Assembly (NCBI GenBank): GCA_964410625.1
Contig: CAYPHY010000016.1
Span: 1-64,000 of the forward strand
Source of the DNA: CAYPHY01 sp964410625
Lineage (GTDB): Bacteria; Chloroflexota; Anaerolineae; Promineifilales; Promineifilaceae
Reading direction: 5' to 3'
Length of the DNA stretch: 64,000 bases
Shown here piece by piece: positions 44,497-53,190 of the stretch. The notes beneath the pieces were generated by a model that worked only from the letters and a program-made list of their open reading frames with translations, had not been told where the DNA came from and did not search any database. Position numbers and translations under genes: made by a program. How positions within the stretch are numbered: position 1 is the stretch's first letter; each line of letters begins with the position of its first letter.

Positions 44497-46374
44497 TTAT
44501 CCGGTTATTGCTGTCACCCGCACCAGGTCAAAGGCTGCCCCGTGACGGCCGTATAAACCAACACGAGTTGGCGCATCACTCACCACAACCTGACCCAGCC
44601 AATGCCCATCCCAGGAAATCGCCAACCGCCCCTGCTCCTTGCGGAAGCGGAATTGTTGGTAAACGGCCGGATCAAAGTGTGCCGGAAGTAGAAAATGTCG
44701 CGATTCGGCCGCATCATCCCAATGCAGTCGCCACCCGTCTTCAAACCGCTCAATCGCTAACAAAGCGCCTGAACCACCTGAACCATCAGCCGCCAACGCC
44801 GGATAAAAACCATAGACACCTTCATCAATTAAACGAGCGTTGACCACCAACTCATACGATTCCAGCAACGCCCCTTTCCACGCCTTGCCCTCGCCCACAC
44901 ATATAAGCTGCCGGTCGCGGATGTGCCAGGCGGCAGACGAGTCATGCTGCCAACCGGCGTCGGCCGCCGTTACGTCCTCCATAAACAAATCCTCCCAACC
45001 AACCGTCACCTCCACACCGGCAAAAGTCGCCTCGCTCTGCTCAGCCGCCAGCACCAATTGCGTCGGGGCAACCGCTAATACCTCCTGCCAGCGCACTACC
45101 CAGTCATCTAGCGTAAACATCACCCTATGGCCGTCCACTTCCAGCCGCAGCAAGTGGTAAGCGTGAAAATCGTAGTCGTCTGGCAAGGCAACTTGTTGCT
45201 CTCGCCAGCCGGTCGTCTCTTCCCAGGTCAAGAAAAGTTGCTGCTGCTTTGGCTGCAAATATATCTCCAGCCCGCTTCGGCCGTCCGCTTCCAGCCGGAC
45301 ACCATAGCGGCCGTCGCGCGACGCTCCATTTGCCTGCACGCTAACTTCGGCAACAAAGGAGGGAACGCCCACCGAGATAGTATGTGGCGCGTCAACCCGC
45401 GCCAGGGCGATGGTCGGCCGCAGCGGGGCCGGTTGTGGCTCAACGCTGGGGCCAAGCACCATCATTCGCTCGCCCGCCCAATCCAGCGGATCAATCGCCA
45501 GCACACGCCCTTCCCCTTCCTGTTCCGTCACGTCGCGCCAACGATGGTAGACGCAATAAAGTTGGCGATTGTCCGGCCCGCGCACGACCGAATTGTGACC
45601 GGGGCCAATCACCTTGCCTGGGATGGTCCGCAGAATCGGCCGCACCGCCTCCCCATCACACGCTTGCGCCCACTCTTCGGCCGTATCCAACTTTTCCGTT
45701 GTCGCATACCCCACGCCATAGCTCTCGTTTTGCCAGTTGCCGCCGCTGAACATCTGGTAATAGCGACCCTTATGGGTTAGCACAAACGGCCCTTCCAGGG
45801 TATGCCAGCACACGCCACCCTTTTCCGCCCGCTGCGGATCATAGACATGCCAATCATAACAGGCGCGGGTGACAGGCTGCGGCCGTCTGGCAAGCGTGTC
45901 AAAGTCCAGCAGCCGATCCATCACCGTCCCCGTACCGATATGGCTGTGGTCGAGGAAGTCGGCGGCATAAAAGAGATAGCGGCGGCCGTCCTCGTTGGTG
46001 AAAACATGGGGATCAATCGCAAAGGGTTCCTGCGTCAGTCGTTGGCCGCTGTCCACAAAAGGCCCCGCCGGATGGGTCGCCGTCGCCACACGAATCTGCA
46101 TCCGCTCCTCATTGCCCACGCTGTAATAGAGGAAGAAGCGGCCGTTGTCATACGTCACCTCCGGCGCCCAGTAACAGGGATGGTCGCTGGGCAACGCCTC
46201 CAACGCGCTACCTACCTCCCGCCAATGAACCAGATCAAGGGAGTGCAAAATGGTGAAGACACGGCCGTCGGCACGCAGCCCGGTACAATAAGCCCAATAC
46301 TCCCCACAATACTTAAGGACAAAGGGATCAGGGAACGCATCGGCATAAACGGGGTTTGTGTAGGTTGCAGTCAC
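44497..46374 (-). CDS. Glycoside hydrolase family 43 enzyme with beta-sandwich extension
   Basis: About 625 residues. The five-bladed GH43 propeller occupies about 1-310: general base Asp in AFPDPFVL, the pKa-tuning Asp in FAIDPHVF, and acid Glu in HTLEGPFVL; YWAPEVTYDNG is also typical. Two concanavalin-like beta-sandwich modules follow (VRLEADGRSGLEIYL; HWDDAAESRHFLL). No signal peptide was found, so it is probably cytoplasmic. Family members cleave arabinose or xylose from arabinoxylan or arabinan. I place the start at the GTG at 46374 because codons further upstream (TTG 46392) lie in the stuttered repeat; this start is uncertain. Confidence 0.87.
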   Translation of the reverse strand: MTATYTNPVYADAFPDPFVLKYCGEYWAYCTGLRADGRVFTILHSLDLVHWREVGSALEALPSDHPCYWAPEVTYDNGRFFLYYSVGNEERMQIRVATATHPAGPFVDSGQRLTQEPFAIDPHVFTNEDGRRYLFYAADFLDHSHIGTGTVMDRLLDFDTLARRPQPVTRACYDWHVYDPQRAEKGGVCWHTLEGPFVLTHKGRYYQMFSGGNWQNESYGVGYATTEKLDTAEEWAQACDGEAVRPILRTIPGKVIGPGHNSVVRGPDNRQLYCVYHRWRDVTEQEGEGRVLAIDPLDWAGERMMVLGPSVEPQPAPLRPTIALARVDAPHTISVGVPSFVAEVSVQANGASRDGRYGVRLEADGRSGLEIYLQPKQQQLFLTWEETTGWREQQVALPDDYDFHAYHLLRLEVDGHRVMFTLDDWVVRWQEVLAVAPTQLVLAAEQSEATFAGVEVTVGWEDLFMEDVTAADAGWQHDSSAAWHIRDRQLICVGEGKAWKGALLESYELVVNARLIDEGVYGFYPALAADGSGGSGALLAIERFEDGWRLHWDDAAESRHFLLPAHFDPAVYQQFRFRKEQGRLAISWDGHWLGQVVVSDAPTRVGLYGRHGAAFDLVRVTAITG

Positions 46375-46382
46375 TATTAATG

Positions 46383-46532
46383 GCTCACGCAAAGACGCAA
46401 AGTTCGCGAAGGTATAGTAGTTTATTGGTTTATTGGTCTATTGGTATCTTGGTTTATTCAACTTTCAACAGAGAAATACACGAATATACCAATACACCAA
46501 TATACTTTGCGCTCTTGGCGCCTTTGCGTGAG
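46383..46532. repeat. Nested inverted repeat made of two word families
   Basis: The outer arms are CTCACGCAAAGACGCAAAG (from 46384) and CTTTGCGCTCTTGGCGCCTTTGCGTGAG (46505-46532, paired imperfectly). Inside lie TATTGGTTTATTGGTCTATTGG (about 46423-46444) and its counterpart ATACCAATACACCAATATA (46485-46503). One palindrome is thus nested inside another, between the GH43 lipoprotein and the cytoplasmic GH43 gene. Confidence 0.8.
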
Positions 46533-46544
46533 ATATTCACTCGC

Positions 46545-47782
46545 CTATGGCATCGGCTGGGGATCGGTTGTTGGGCCGGGGATAATCGGCCGACCGTCCT
46601 CAAAGGTCACCGGCTCAATCCGCAAACTGCGCTCACCGGCCGGATAGCCAACGGCCGTTCCCGTCCAGGCGTGGTAAGCCATCCATAAATGGCCGTTGGT
46701 ATCGGTAAAGAACGCCTCGCCTCCTGGCCCCATCGCTCCATTGCCAAAAATGAACAGCGGTTCGTTCAATGGTTTTTCACATGGCCCGCTGACCGTCTCG
46801 CACACCGCATACCCCACCGCATACTCGTGACTCTCCCACCAGTTGCCGGAATAAAAGAGATAGTAGGTGTCGCCATCTTGGACCATCGCTGGATTCTCGA
46901 TGAGCGGCCGTTCCCACGCCTGATCGCGCTGGACCAACTCCACCGGTTCACCTACCAGTGTCAGACCATCCGCGCTTAGCTCCTGCACCCACAACCCAAC
47001 CGAATAACCACAGCAGTTGCCATCATTCTTCCAGAACAAATAAAGCGCCCCATTCTCATCCAGGAAAGGATAGGGGTCAATCGAGCCGCCCAATTCGGCC
47101 TGGCAGATGAATGGTTCGGCCGAGTTATCCGTAAATGGCCCTTTTGGAGAATCGCTCACCGCCAACGAAATACATTGCTTATCACTCGTTGTGTCGCGCG
47201 TGGTGTAGTAGAGCACAAAGGTATCGTCAATTTGGATCACCCCCGGCGCCCAGGTCAGCCCAAAATTAGGCGCAGCCCACGACGGCAGCGCCGGCAACAC
47301 ATTGCCCACCCACTCCCATTCACTTAAATTCGTCGAGCGCACGACGGGGATGTTGCTGTTTCGGGTGTTAGTCGAATAGGCGTAATAGGTGTCCTCCACG
47401 CGCAAGACATGGGGATCGGGAAAGTCGCTGTTGAAGACCGGGTTGTCATAGATCGGCCCCTCTGGCGTAGGCGGGATTTCCGTTTCCGCTGGTGGTTCCG
47501 NNNNNNNNNNNNNNNNNNNNNNNNNNNNNNNNNNNNNNNNNNNNNNNNNNNNNNNNNNNNNNNNNNNNNNNNNNNNNNNNNNNNNNNNNNNNNNNNNNNN
47601 GGTGGTTCCGTCGCGGCCGGTGGTTCCGTCGCTGACGGTGGCTCCGTTGGGGCGGGCGGTTCTGTTGGTGCGGCGGCCGTCGGCGACGAAGGTTCGGCCG
47701 CGCTGCAAGCCGCCACTAGCACAACTGTAATCCCAAACAAAAGCATGTAGCACGAGCGTTTCAACACTTTAATAGGATACAT
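46545..47782 (-). CDS. GH43-type lipoprotein, interrupted by assembly gap
   Basis: The true gene runs from MYPIKVLKRSC (ATG 47782) through a lipoprotein signal (VVLVAAC, Cys 26) and a Pro/Thr/Glu linker (TEPPAATEP units). It crosses the 100-N gap and enters a GH43 propeller: FNSDFPDPHVLR (base Asp), TWAPGVIQIDDTFVLYY, LGGSIDPYPF and LIENPAMV. The reading frame before and after the gap differs, which only shows that the gap size is nominal, not that the gene is broken. It would act at the cell surface on arabinose- or xylose-containing chains and hand products to the CUT1 transporter encoded upstream. Confidence 0.85.
47501..47600. other. Assembly gap (100 N) inside a repetitive linker
   Basis: Exactly 100 unknown bases flanked on both sides by the same GGTGGTTCCG unit of a linker that encodes TEPPAATEPP-type repeats. 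The assembler evidently could not resolve the tandem repeat, so the real length is unknown. Confidence 0.98.
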
Positions 47783-47797
47783 GGCAATTACGCAACC

Positions 47798-47837
47798 CAT
47801 TAACAGTTAACAATTGACCATTAACCATTAACAATTA
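47798..47837. repeat. CATTAAC/GTTAAC word cluster
   Basis: Four to five copies of CATTAAC or GTTAACAATT follow each other between the permease end and the GH43 lipoprotein start. It is a direct-repeat cluster with weak symmetry and looks like another member of the stuttered-word class. Confidence 0.6.
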
Positions 47838-47838
47838 T

Positions 47839-48711
47839 CTACCCTTTCAACCCGGTCGTGGCGATATTTTCGATGATATACCGCTGCAACATGATATAGA
47901 GCAACAGTACCGGCAAAGTGATAATCACCGCCCCGGCCATCAGCTTGCCATAGTCGAAGTTATACTGCCCCTGGAGCGTCGCCAGCCCCACAGGAAGCGT
48001 TTGCAGTTCACGGGTGTTGCCCAAAATCAGCAACGGCCAGAGGAAACTGTTCCAGGATTCGAGAAAGGTGATCATCCCCAATGTCGCCAATGCCCCCCGC
48101 GAGATAGGAAGGATGACCGAGGTAAAGCGTTTCCAGGCCGTGGCGCCGTCAATGATCGCCGCCTCCTCCAGCTCCTTGGGGATGCTCTGGAAAAACTGGC
48201 GCAGAAAGAAAACGCCAAACACACCGGAAAGGCCCGGCGCAATCACCCCCTGATATGTTCCCAACCAACCCAGGCGGGCCACCGTCACAAAGTTAGGGAT
48301 GAGGAACATAATCCCCGGCATCACCAGCGTCGCCAGCAACAGGCCAAATAGCAACTTTCGGCCGCGAAACTCCATCCGCGCATAAGCATAGGCCGCTAGC
48401 GAATCAATGATCAGGATTAACAAAGTAAAAAGCACCGCGATGATCAGGCTGTTGATAAACCAGCGATCGACCGGCAGCGTCGGGTCGGCAAAGATGGACT
48501 GGAAATTTTCCAGCGTGGGGTTGACCGGAATCCAATTCGGCCGTAACCACTCCTCGAAGGGCTTGATTGACGTAACCACCATCCAGATCAAAGGCAAGAT
48601 AAAGAACAAGGCAAAGAGGATCAGAACGATATAGAAAAAGAGGCGATAAAGTGCGCCCGACCCAACACCTTTGCTCTCAACATGTTCCGTAGGGGTGTGC
48701 ATGGTTGCCAT
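47839..48711 (-). CDS. Sugar ABC permease, MalG type
   Basis: A CUT1-family inner-membrane permease of 290 residues with six predicted helices. The EAA loop that docks with the ATPase reads LEEAAIIDGATAWKRFTSVI, and the C-terminal YIIENIATTGLKG ending is typical of MalG/AraQ/LacG. It forms the channel with the MalF-type protein encoded upstream. No MsiK/MalK-like ATPase gene is in the window; such transporters often share a distant one. An in-frame ATG at 48702 is an alternative start. Followed by the two GH43 genes. Confidence 0.93.
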   Translation of the reverse strand: MATMHTPTEHVESKGVGSGALYRLFFYIVLILFALFFILPLIWMVVTSIKPFEEWLRPNWIPVNPTLENFQSIFADPTLPVDRWFINSLIIAVLFTLLILIIDSLAAYAYARMEFRGRKLLFGLLLATLVMPGIMFLIPNFVTVARLGWLGTYQGVIAPGLSGVFGVFFLRQFFQSIPKELEEAAIIDGATAWKRFTSVILPISRGALATLGMITFLESWNSFLWPLLILGNTRELQTLPVGLATLQGQYNFDYGKLMAGAVIITLPVLLLYIMLQRYIIENIATTGLKG

Positions 48712-48730
48712 AGATTACTCCTAAAGACCC

Positions 48731-48806
48731 AGTGGATAGTGGAGAGTGGAGCGTGACTAGTAGCTCGTTAACTACTCATCATTAACCACTAACCACTAGC
48801 CACTCA
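48731..48806. repeat. AGTGG/CCACT stuttered inverted repeat
   Basis: AGTGGATAGTGGAGAGTGGAG at 48731-48751 faces CCACTAACCACTAGCCACT at 48786-48804, giving an imperfect hairpin between the two permease genes. Its end overlaps the last codons and stop of the MalF-type gene (48804-48806). Confidence 0.75.
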
Positions 48807-49751
48807 CTGCTCCGTCTGTCCAAATAACTTAAAGTTGAGCGCGGTCAGAATGAGCAGCAGGGCGGCGATGAATACTGACATCGCGGCCGCGCTACCCATC
48901 TGGTTACGAATGACCCCCTCGATAAAGATACGATAGATCACCGTCTCCGTCTGCTGCAACGGCCCTCCCTTGGTCATCAAATAAGGCTGTCCAAAGAGAT
49001 TGGCCGAGGCGATCAGCGTGATCGTGATCACAAAGACAAGCACCGGCCGCAACATGGGCAGAGTGACATAGAAAAATTGCTGGATTGGTCCGGCTCCGTC
49101 AATGGCGGCCGCTTCATACAGCGAACCAGGAATATCTTGCAACGCAGCCAGGAAGATGATTGTGTTAAAGCCGATTGTCCACCACACCGTGGCAATGGTG
49201 ATCGCGATCCACGTCTCCGGCATACTGCTCAGCCAGTTAACGCCGGGCAGACCAAGCTGGGTCAGGTAATAGTTCGCCAGACCCCCCTGGCTCTGAAAAA
49301 TCCACCACCACAACACGGCCGCTACCGTCACCGACAACGTATACGGGGCAAAAAAGATGGTGCGGAAAATATTACGGCCGCGATACTTGCCATTCAATAG
49401 CACCGCCAGCACCAGCGCCAGCCCCACCAACGGTGGCGCGCTCCAGAGGATAAACTCCCCCGTATTGCCCATCGCCCGCCAAAAATCGGTAAATTGAATA
49501 CTGCCAGAGTCGAACAGATTGAGATAATTGCCCAAGCCGACAAAGGGACGACGCTCTGGCCGCAAAAAGTCAAACTCAAACAGGCTAATATAAAGACCAT
49601 AAAAGAAGGGCCAGGCCAGAAATGCCCCGAAAAAGATGAGATGGGGCAGGATAAAAAGATAAGGGGTGAGATCGAAACGCCCTTTCCGCGCGACGGTCTC
49701 GCTCACGGCCACGTCTCGCTCTTGCACCTGGCTCTGCGTCATCTCGGTCAT
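48804..49751 (-). CDS. Sugar ABC permease, MalF type
   Basis: About 315 residues from the ATG at 49751 (MTEMTQSQVQERD), which has a GGGGAGG ribosome-binding site a few bases upstream; an in-frame extension to 49835 is translated repeat DNA. The six-helix CUT1 permease carries FILPHLIFFGAFLAWPFFYG at the first helix and the EAA loop LYEAAAIDGAGPIQQFFYVT. It works with the MalG-type permease and the lipoprotein encoded upstream. A strong hairpin lies in the spacer between lipoprotein and permease genes and could make lipoprotein mRNA more abundant than permease mRNA. Confidence 0.93.
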   Translation of the reverse strand: MTEMTQSQVQERDVAVSETVARKGRFDLTPYLFILPHLIFFGAFLAWPFFYGLYISLFEFDFLRPERRPFVGLGNYLNLFDSGSIQFTDFWRAMGNTGEFILWSAPPLVGLALVLAVLLNGKYRGRNIFRTIFFAPYTLSVTVAAVLWWWIFQSQGGLANYYLTQLGLPGVNWLSSMPETWIAITIATVWWTIGFNTIIFLAALQDIPGSLYEAAAIDGAGPIQQFFYVTLPMLRPVLVFVITITLIASANLFGQPYLMTKGGPLQQTETVIYRIFIEGVIRNQMGSAAAMSVFIAALLLILTALNFKLFGQTEQ

Positions 49752-49779
49752 AACCGCCTCCCCTAAGCGTGTATTGGTG

Positions 49780-49825
49780 TATTGGCATATTGGTGTATTG
49801 TTGTTAATACACCAATATGCCAATA
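49780..49825. repeat. Perfect 20-bp hairpin, TATTGGTGTATTGG word
   Basis: TATTGGCATATTGGTGTATT at 49780-49799 is exactly complementary to 49806-49825 with a 6-base loop. Each arm is itself a stutter of TATTGG. It directly follows the lipoprotein gene in the transcript and precedes the MalF-type permease. Confidence 0.88.
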
Positions 49826-49844
49826 ACGAATACACTACTAACTA

Positions 49845-51245
49845 CTAGCCGTACCGTTCCATATTCTCGTCAATGATTTGCTGCGAACTGGCGGCCGCCT
49901 GGTCGAGTGCGGCCTGAACGTCAGTCGCCTCGCCCATCAGGACGGCGTTGACCGCCGGGCCAAATTGCCCCCACAGTGCCCCTTCCAATTCAGGAACCTG
50001 CGGCAGAATGATCGCCTCGGCCGCCGCATCGGCCACCGTTGCAATCGGCGCAGCTACCTCCGCCAGTTCCGGGTTGTCGCGCACTTCGTTACGCGCCGGA
50101 ACCTGGCCGGCCTTCGCCCACTCCACCGAGTTCTGCGACAGCCAGTTGATCCAGCAAGCGGCCGCTGCCTGTTGTGCCGGGTCTTCGGTCGTCAGCGCCA
50201 GTTGGTGCGAACCGGCCCACACCGCATACTCATCGCCGATCTGCGGGAAAGGCGCAAAGCCAACAAAGGGCAACCGTTGCATGTTGCTGATGTGCCAGGG
50301 GCCATGAATGACAATAGCCGTGTTGCCCTGGTTGAAGACGTTGACCTCGGGATCACCTGTGCCGCTGATCTCCGGCGAATACTGCTGCTTCAATTCGTTG
50401 ATATACTCCAACGCCTGCACGCCAGCTTCGCTATTGAACAGTGCCTCGGTTCCCTCTTCGTTGGTCAGGCCACCGCCAAACTGTTGGATCAGCGTCTGGA
50501 ACAGTGTCTCGGCCTGGAAATTAGTGCCAATGGCGATAGGCTGTACGCCGCTTTCAGCCAGCGTCGCCAGTGCCGACTCAAATTCCTCGCGGGTCATTGG
50601 CTCTGTGCCAGGTTCTTCCAGCCCGGCCGCCGCAAAGAGGTCCTTGTTGTAATACATCACCAACGTGTGCATGTCCAATGGGAAGGAAAAACGCTGCCCT
50701 TCATATTCTCCGGCCGACCATACCTGCTCCGGGAATTGGCTGCCAATATCGTCGCCAAAGACGCTCATCGCATCCGCGGAGAATGGCTTCAACACATTGC
50801 GCTCGGCCAATTCACCGACGTTGATCACACGGGCAACGGTCATCGTTGGAAGTTCACCGGCCGCCGCCGATGTATTCAACTGTTGGATGTAATCCGGTTG
50901 GGCCACATGGTTGACGGTGATGCCATACTCATTTTCGCTGCTAAAGCGTTGCGCCAGAGCCGTCATCTCGTCCCCGTCCGGCCCGGTCAACGGACTCCAC
51001 ATCTCCACCGTCTGGCCCTGTGCTGAATCCAGACAACTACCGGCTTCGGCGACGGGAGCCGGTTCTTCGGCAACAGGCTCCTCGGCCACCGGTTCCTCGG
51101 CAACAGGCTCCTCAGCCGCTGGTTCTTCGGCCGCCGGTTCCGATGTGGGTTCGGTCGTTTCCCCCGCACCCCCGCCACAGGCCACCATCAGCCCCAGGGC
51201 CAAGGTCATCACAATCAGAAATAGCTTACGCATTAAAGGCTTCAT
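49845..51245 (-). CDS. Sugar-binding lipoprotein of CUT1 ABC transporter (family 1)
   Basis: A 466-residue lipoprotein: signal LALGLMVAC (Cys 23), then a tandem linker of EEPVAEEP units and an SBP_bac_1 domain (VEMWSPLTGPDGDEMTALAQ, YYNKDLFAAAGLEEP, GNTAIVIHGPWHIS). It binds oligosaccharides outside the cell and delivers them to the two permeases downstream. It is the first gene of the transport-hydrolase row, about 315 bases downstream of the ArsR-type regulator gene. The linker repeats are near-identical in DNA and liable to slippage. The substrate is probably a xylan- or arabinan-derived sugar, judged from the GH43, GH1 and GH2 neighbours. Confidence 0.93.
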   Translation of the reverse strand: MKPLMRKLFLIVMTLALGLMVACGGGAGETTEPTSEPAAEEPAAEEPVAEEPVAEEPVAEEPAPVAEAGSCLDSAQGQTVEMWSPLTGPDGDEMTALAQRFSSENEYGITVNHVAQPDYIQQLNTSAAAGELPTMTVARVINVGELAERNVLKPFSADAMSVFGDDIGSQFPEQVWSAGEYEGQRFSFPLDMHTLVMYYNKDLFAAAGLEEPGTEPMTREEFESALATLAESGVQPIAIGTNFQAETLFQTLIQQFGGGLTNEEGTEALFNSEAGVQALEYINELKQQYSPEISGTGDPEVNVFNQGNTAIVIHGPWHISNMQRLPFVGFAPFPQIGDEYAVWAGSHQLALTTEDPAQQAAAACWINWLSQNSVEWAKAGQVPARNEVRDNPELAEVAAPIATVADAAAEAIILPQVPELEGALWGQFGPAVNAVLMGEATDVQAALDQAAASSQQIIDENMERYG

Positions 51246-51560
51246 GTTTTAATCTCCTCTAAACAACTCCTCAGAACATAGCTCACGCAAAGAACGCCAA
51301 GACGCAAAGGTTTATCCTGAACGATCATCAAGGAAGAACTTAGCGGCCTTCGCGGCCTTGCGTAAGACTTTCATCCATCGTGGTGTGCCCACTCATACGG
51401 ACTCCTTCGATTTCGATTCGTGGTGGACGCTGGACAATCATCAGTAGACAGTAGGCAATAAACAGCCGCGCAAACCACTTGCCACCTGCTACCTGCCACC
51501 TGCCACTTGCTACCTGCCACTTACCCCTTTCTCCACCCTGAAGTAATCCCAACAAAGCGA
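51246..51560. repeat. Intergenic stretch of two stuttered word repeats
   Basis: No gene. Bases 51283-51365 carry the CACGCAAAG...CTTGCGTAAG inverted word (AGCTCACGCAAAGAACG facing GCGGCCTTCGCGGCCTTGCG). Bases 51478-51525 carry repeated CCACCTGC/CCACTTGC words. The promoter of the transport operon should lie here, but no clear -35/-10 pair was recognised between the repeats. Confidence 0.7.
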
Positions 51561-52643
51561 TTAGCCTTTATCCATTTCTCTGATAGCCTCACCTCCCTTC
51601 ACCGCCTGATTGGCTGAACCAGTCTTATCCATTACCCGCTCTGCTTCGTTCCCGCTCTCCACTTCGGCCGTCGCTTTCTGGTCGCGCTGGAAACGTTGGG
51701 TGAGCACAATATCCTGCGGGTAGTTGCCAAAGTGGCTGCCAAACAAATTCAGCCCACCCACATTCCGCGCATCCCGCTTAATGCCAATTCGTACCCGGAT
51801 TGAATCACCCTTCGCCAATTCCAAATCATCCAAAGTCGTGCGCGAAACTTGCACCCCATCTACAAAACTTCCTTGCGCCGTAACCTTCCACACCTTTAAT
51901 AAGCCATACTGCGAATTGCTGTTGTCCCACCATGCCGGAGTCAACACGCCATGTTCGCCGCCAAAATCGGCCGGGCTGGTCCAGCTGCCAATCTCACGGC
52001 CGTTAACCCACACCGTAATATCCGACGGCCACTCATCATGATAAAGCGGCGCCTCCGAGCAAACCTCAAAGCTCAATTCCAGCCGGTCCATCGTCGCATC
52101 CGGCGGCACGCGGTTGGGAAAACGATACTCCACATAGCCGCGCCGGAACCACAGCAACTGGGCATGAATCCGCTCCGGCTCATAAAAGGCCGACGGGTCA
52201 TCCAGATGGCCGATAAAGCCTGTTTCGCTGACCAGCCCACAGGTAGGGACCACCTCGGCATCCACATACGCGCCAATCGGCATTGAAATTCGCGCCAGTG
52301 TTTCCTCATGCAACTGCCGCGCCGGTAACTGGATCACCACCTGGTCATAAATACGGGCGCACACCTTCTGCAAGCCCCGTTTCGCCGGTTGCAGGTCCGT
52401 CTTAATCAGCCCCGCGCTTTCTAAAATATTGATATGTAATGTAGCTGTTGATTGGGGTAAATCGAGGGCGTCGGCAATTTCCAGGACACTACACGTCCGC
52501 TCCCCCAGCAGGCGCAAAATCGCAACTCGTGTGTCGGAGCTAAGCGCCTTAGTCACGGCCGCTAACATCTCGCGGTTAACGACCTCCGAATCCAGGCTGA
52601 GGACACGCCCGGCCAGCACCGGGCCAGAGCTACTTCTCTCCAC
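51561..52643 (-). CDS. ArsR-type winged-helix regulator with large C-terminal domain
   Basis: A 360-residue regulator. The HTH lies at about 25-95: ALSSDTRVAILRLLGERTCS, VLEIADALDLPQSTATLHIN. The remaining about 250 residues include a beta-rich part with WVNGREIGSWTSP and FVDGVQVSRTTLDD that resembles a carbohydrate- or ligand-binding sandwich, unusual for ArsR proteins of about 110 residues. The start is a GTG at 52643 preceded by GGAGG at good spacing. Position between the transporter/GH operon and GH2 suggests sugar-responsive control of this locus. The last residues may be a disordered tail. Confidence 0.8.
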   Translation of the reverse strand: MERSSSGPVLAGRVLSLDSEVVNREMLAAVTKALSSDTRVAILRLLGERTCSVLEIADALDLPQSTATLHINILESAGLIKTDLQPAKRGLQKVCARIYDQVVIQLPARQLHEETLARISMPIGAYVDAEVVPTCGLVSETGFIGHLDDPSAFYEPERIHAQLLWFRRGYVEYRFPNRVPPDATMDRLELSFEVCSEAPLYHDEWPSDITVWVNGREIGSWTSPADFGGEHGVLTPAWWDNSNSQYGLLKVWKVTAQGSFVDGVQVSRTTLDDLELAKGDSIRVRIGIKRDARNVGGLNLFGSHFGNYPQDIVLTQRFQRDQKATAEVESGNEAERVMDKTGSANQAVKGGEAIREMDKG

Positions 52644-52661
52644 CGCACCTCCGCTGAAGGG

Positions 52662-52711
52662 GTAAGCGGTAATCGGTAAACAGCACTCGGACTAGCGATT
52701 ACCGATTACTG
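52662..52711. repeat. GGTAATCGGTAA inverted repeat
   Basis: GTAATCGGTAA at 52669-52679 pairs exactly with TTACCGATTAC at 52699-52709, with partial extensions on both sides. It lies just upstream of the ArsR-type regulator start, where it could also act as an operator. Its make-up (a repeated short word) matches the other intergenic palindromes. Confidence 0.75.
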
Positions 52712-52856
52712 ATCACTTCTTCCTGGTCGCCGTTGTAAAAGAAACATAATTTTATGTTTCAATGCATATTATAATAATTCAAAATACAGCAAAGTCAACC
52801 CCCGTGAGATACATTCTTGGGACAGTTTGTACAAGGTAAAAGGGGAATGACAAAAA

Positions 52857-52885
52857 TTGACAACGATGGGAGAATTGTGTACCAA
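52857..52885 (+). promoter_or_regulatory. Candidate promoter of relB-like gene
   Basis: A perfect -35 TTGACA (52857-52862) is followed after 17 bases by a weak -10 TACCAA. The start codon is 28 bases downstream. The -35 match is strong, the -10 poor. Confidence 0.35.
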
Positions 52886-52912
52886 AATGGGCACAAGTAG
52901 CGTATCGGAGGA

Positions 52913-53170
52913 ATGGTGGCAAAAACGGCCGTTGTCAAAGCCAGAATTGAACCACACTTGAAAGAAGAAGTAGAGCTGATCTTACATGAGCTAGGGCTTT
53001 CCCCCACAGAAGCCGTCACGCTCTTCTATCGCCAGGTCAAGCTCAGAAAGGGGTTGCCGTTTGCAGTGGCAATTCCCAACGAAGTCACCCTGCAAACATT
53101 CCAGGACACAGACGAGGGGAAGAACATTGTCCGTGTCAAGGACAAGGAAGAACTCTTTGACGAACTGTAA
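52913..53170 (+). CDS. RelB/DinJ-family antitoxin, orphan
   Basis: An 85-residue ribbon-helix-helix antitoxin. AVVKARIEPHLKEEVELILH is the N-terminal strand and helix, followed by GLSPTEAVTLFYRQV, the DinJ signature, and KGLPFAVAIPNEVT. A GGAGG lies unusually close to the ATG. In this family a RelE/YafQ toxin gene normally follows, but here the next gene is a convergent MazF-type toxin on the other strand and no RelE-like frame is visible. It may be solitary, act on a toxin elsewhere, or protect against incoming plasmids. Confidence 0.85.
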   Translation: MVAKTAVVKARIEPHLKEEVELILHELGLSPTEAVTLFYRQVKLRKGLPFAVAIPNEVTLQTFQDTDEGKNIVRVKDKEELFDEL

Positions 53171-53190
53171 TTAAAACAGAGATAAACGTA

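Noticed and set aside
46545..47753. Frameshift in the GH43 lipoprotein gene
   Set aside because: The frame change falls exactly across the 100-N gap, whose length is nominal, so no real frameshift can be claimed.
49878..51026. Open frame of 382 codons opposite the sugar-binding lipoprotein gene
   Set aside because: No recognisable motif and a composition expected from the complement of the SBP gene.
51340..51555. Small open frame of 71 codons upstream of the transport operon
   Set aside because: It is translated stuttered repeat DNA (GGERGKWQVASGRWQVAGG) with no sign of a real gene.
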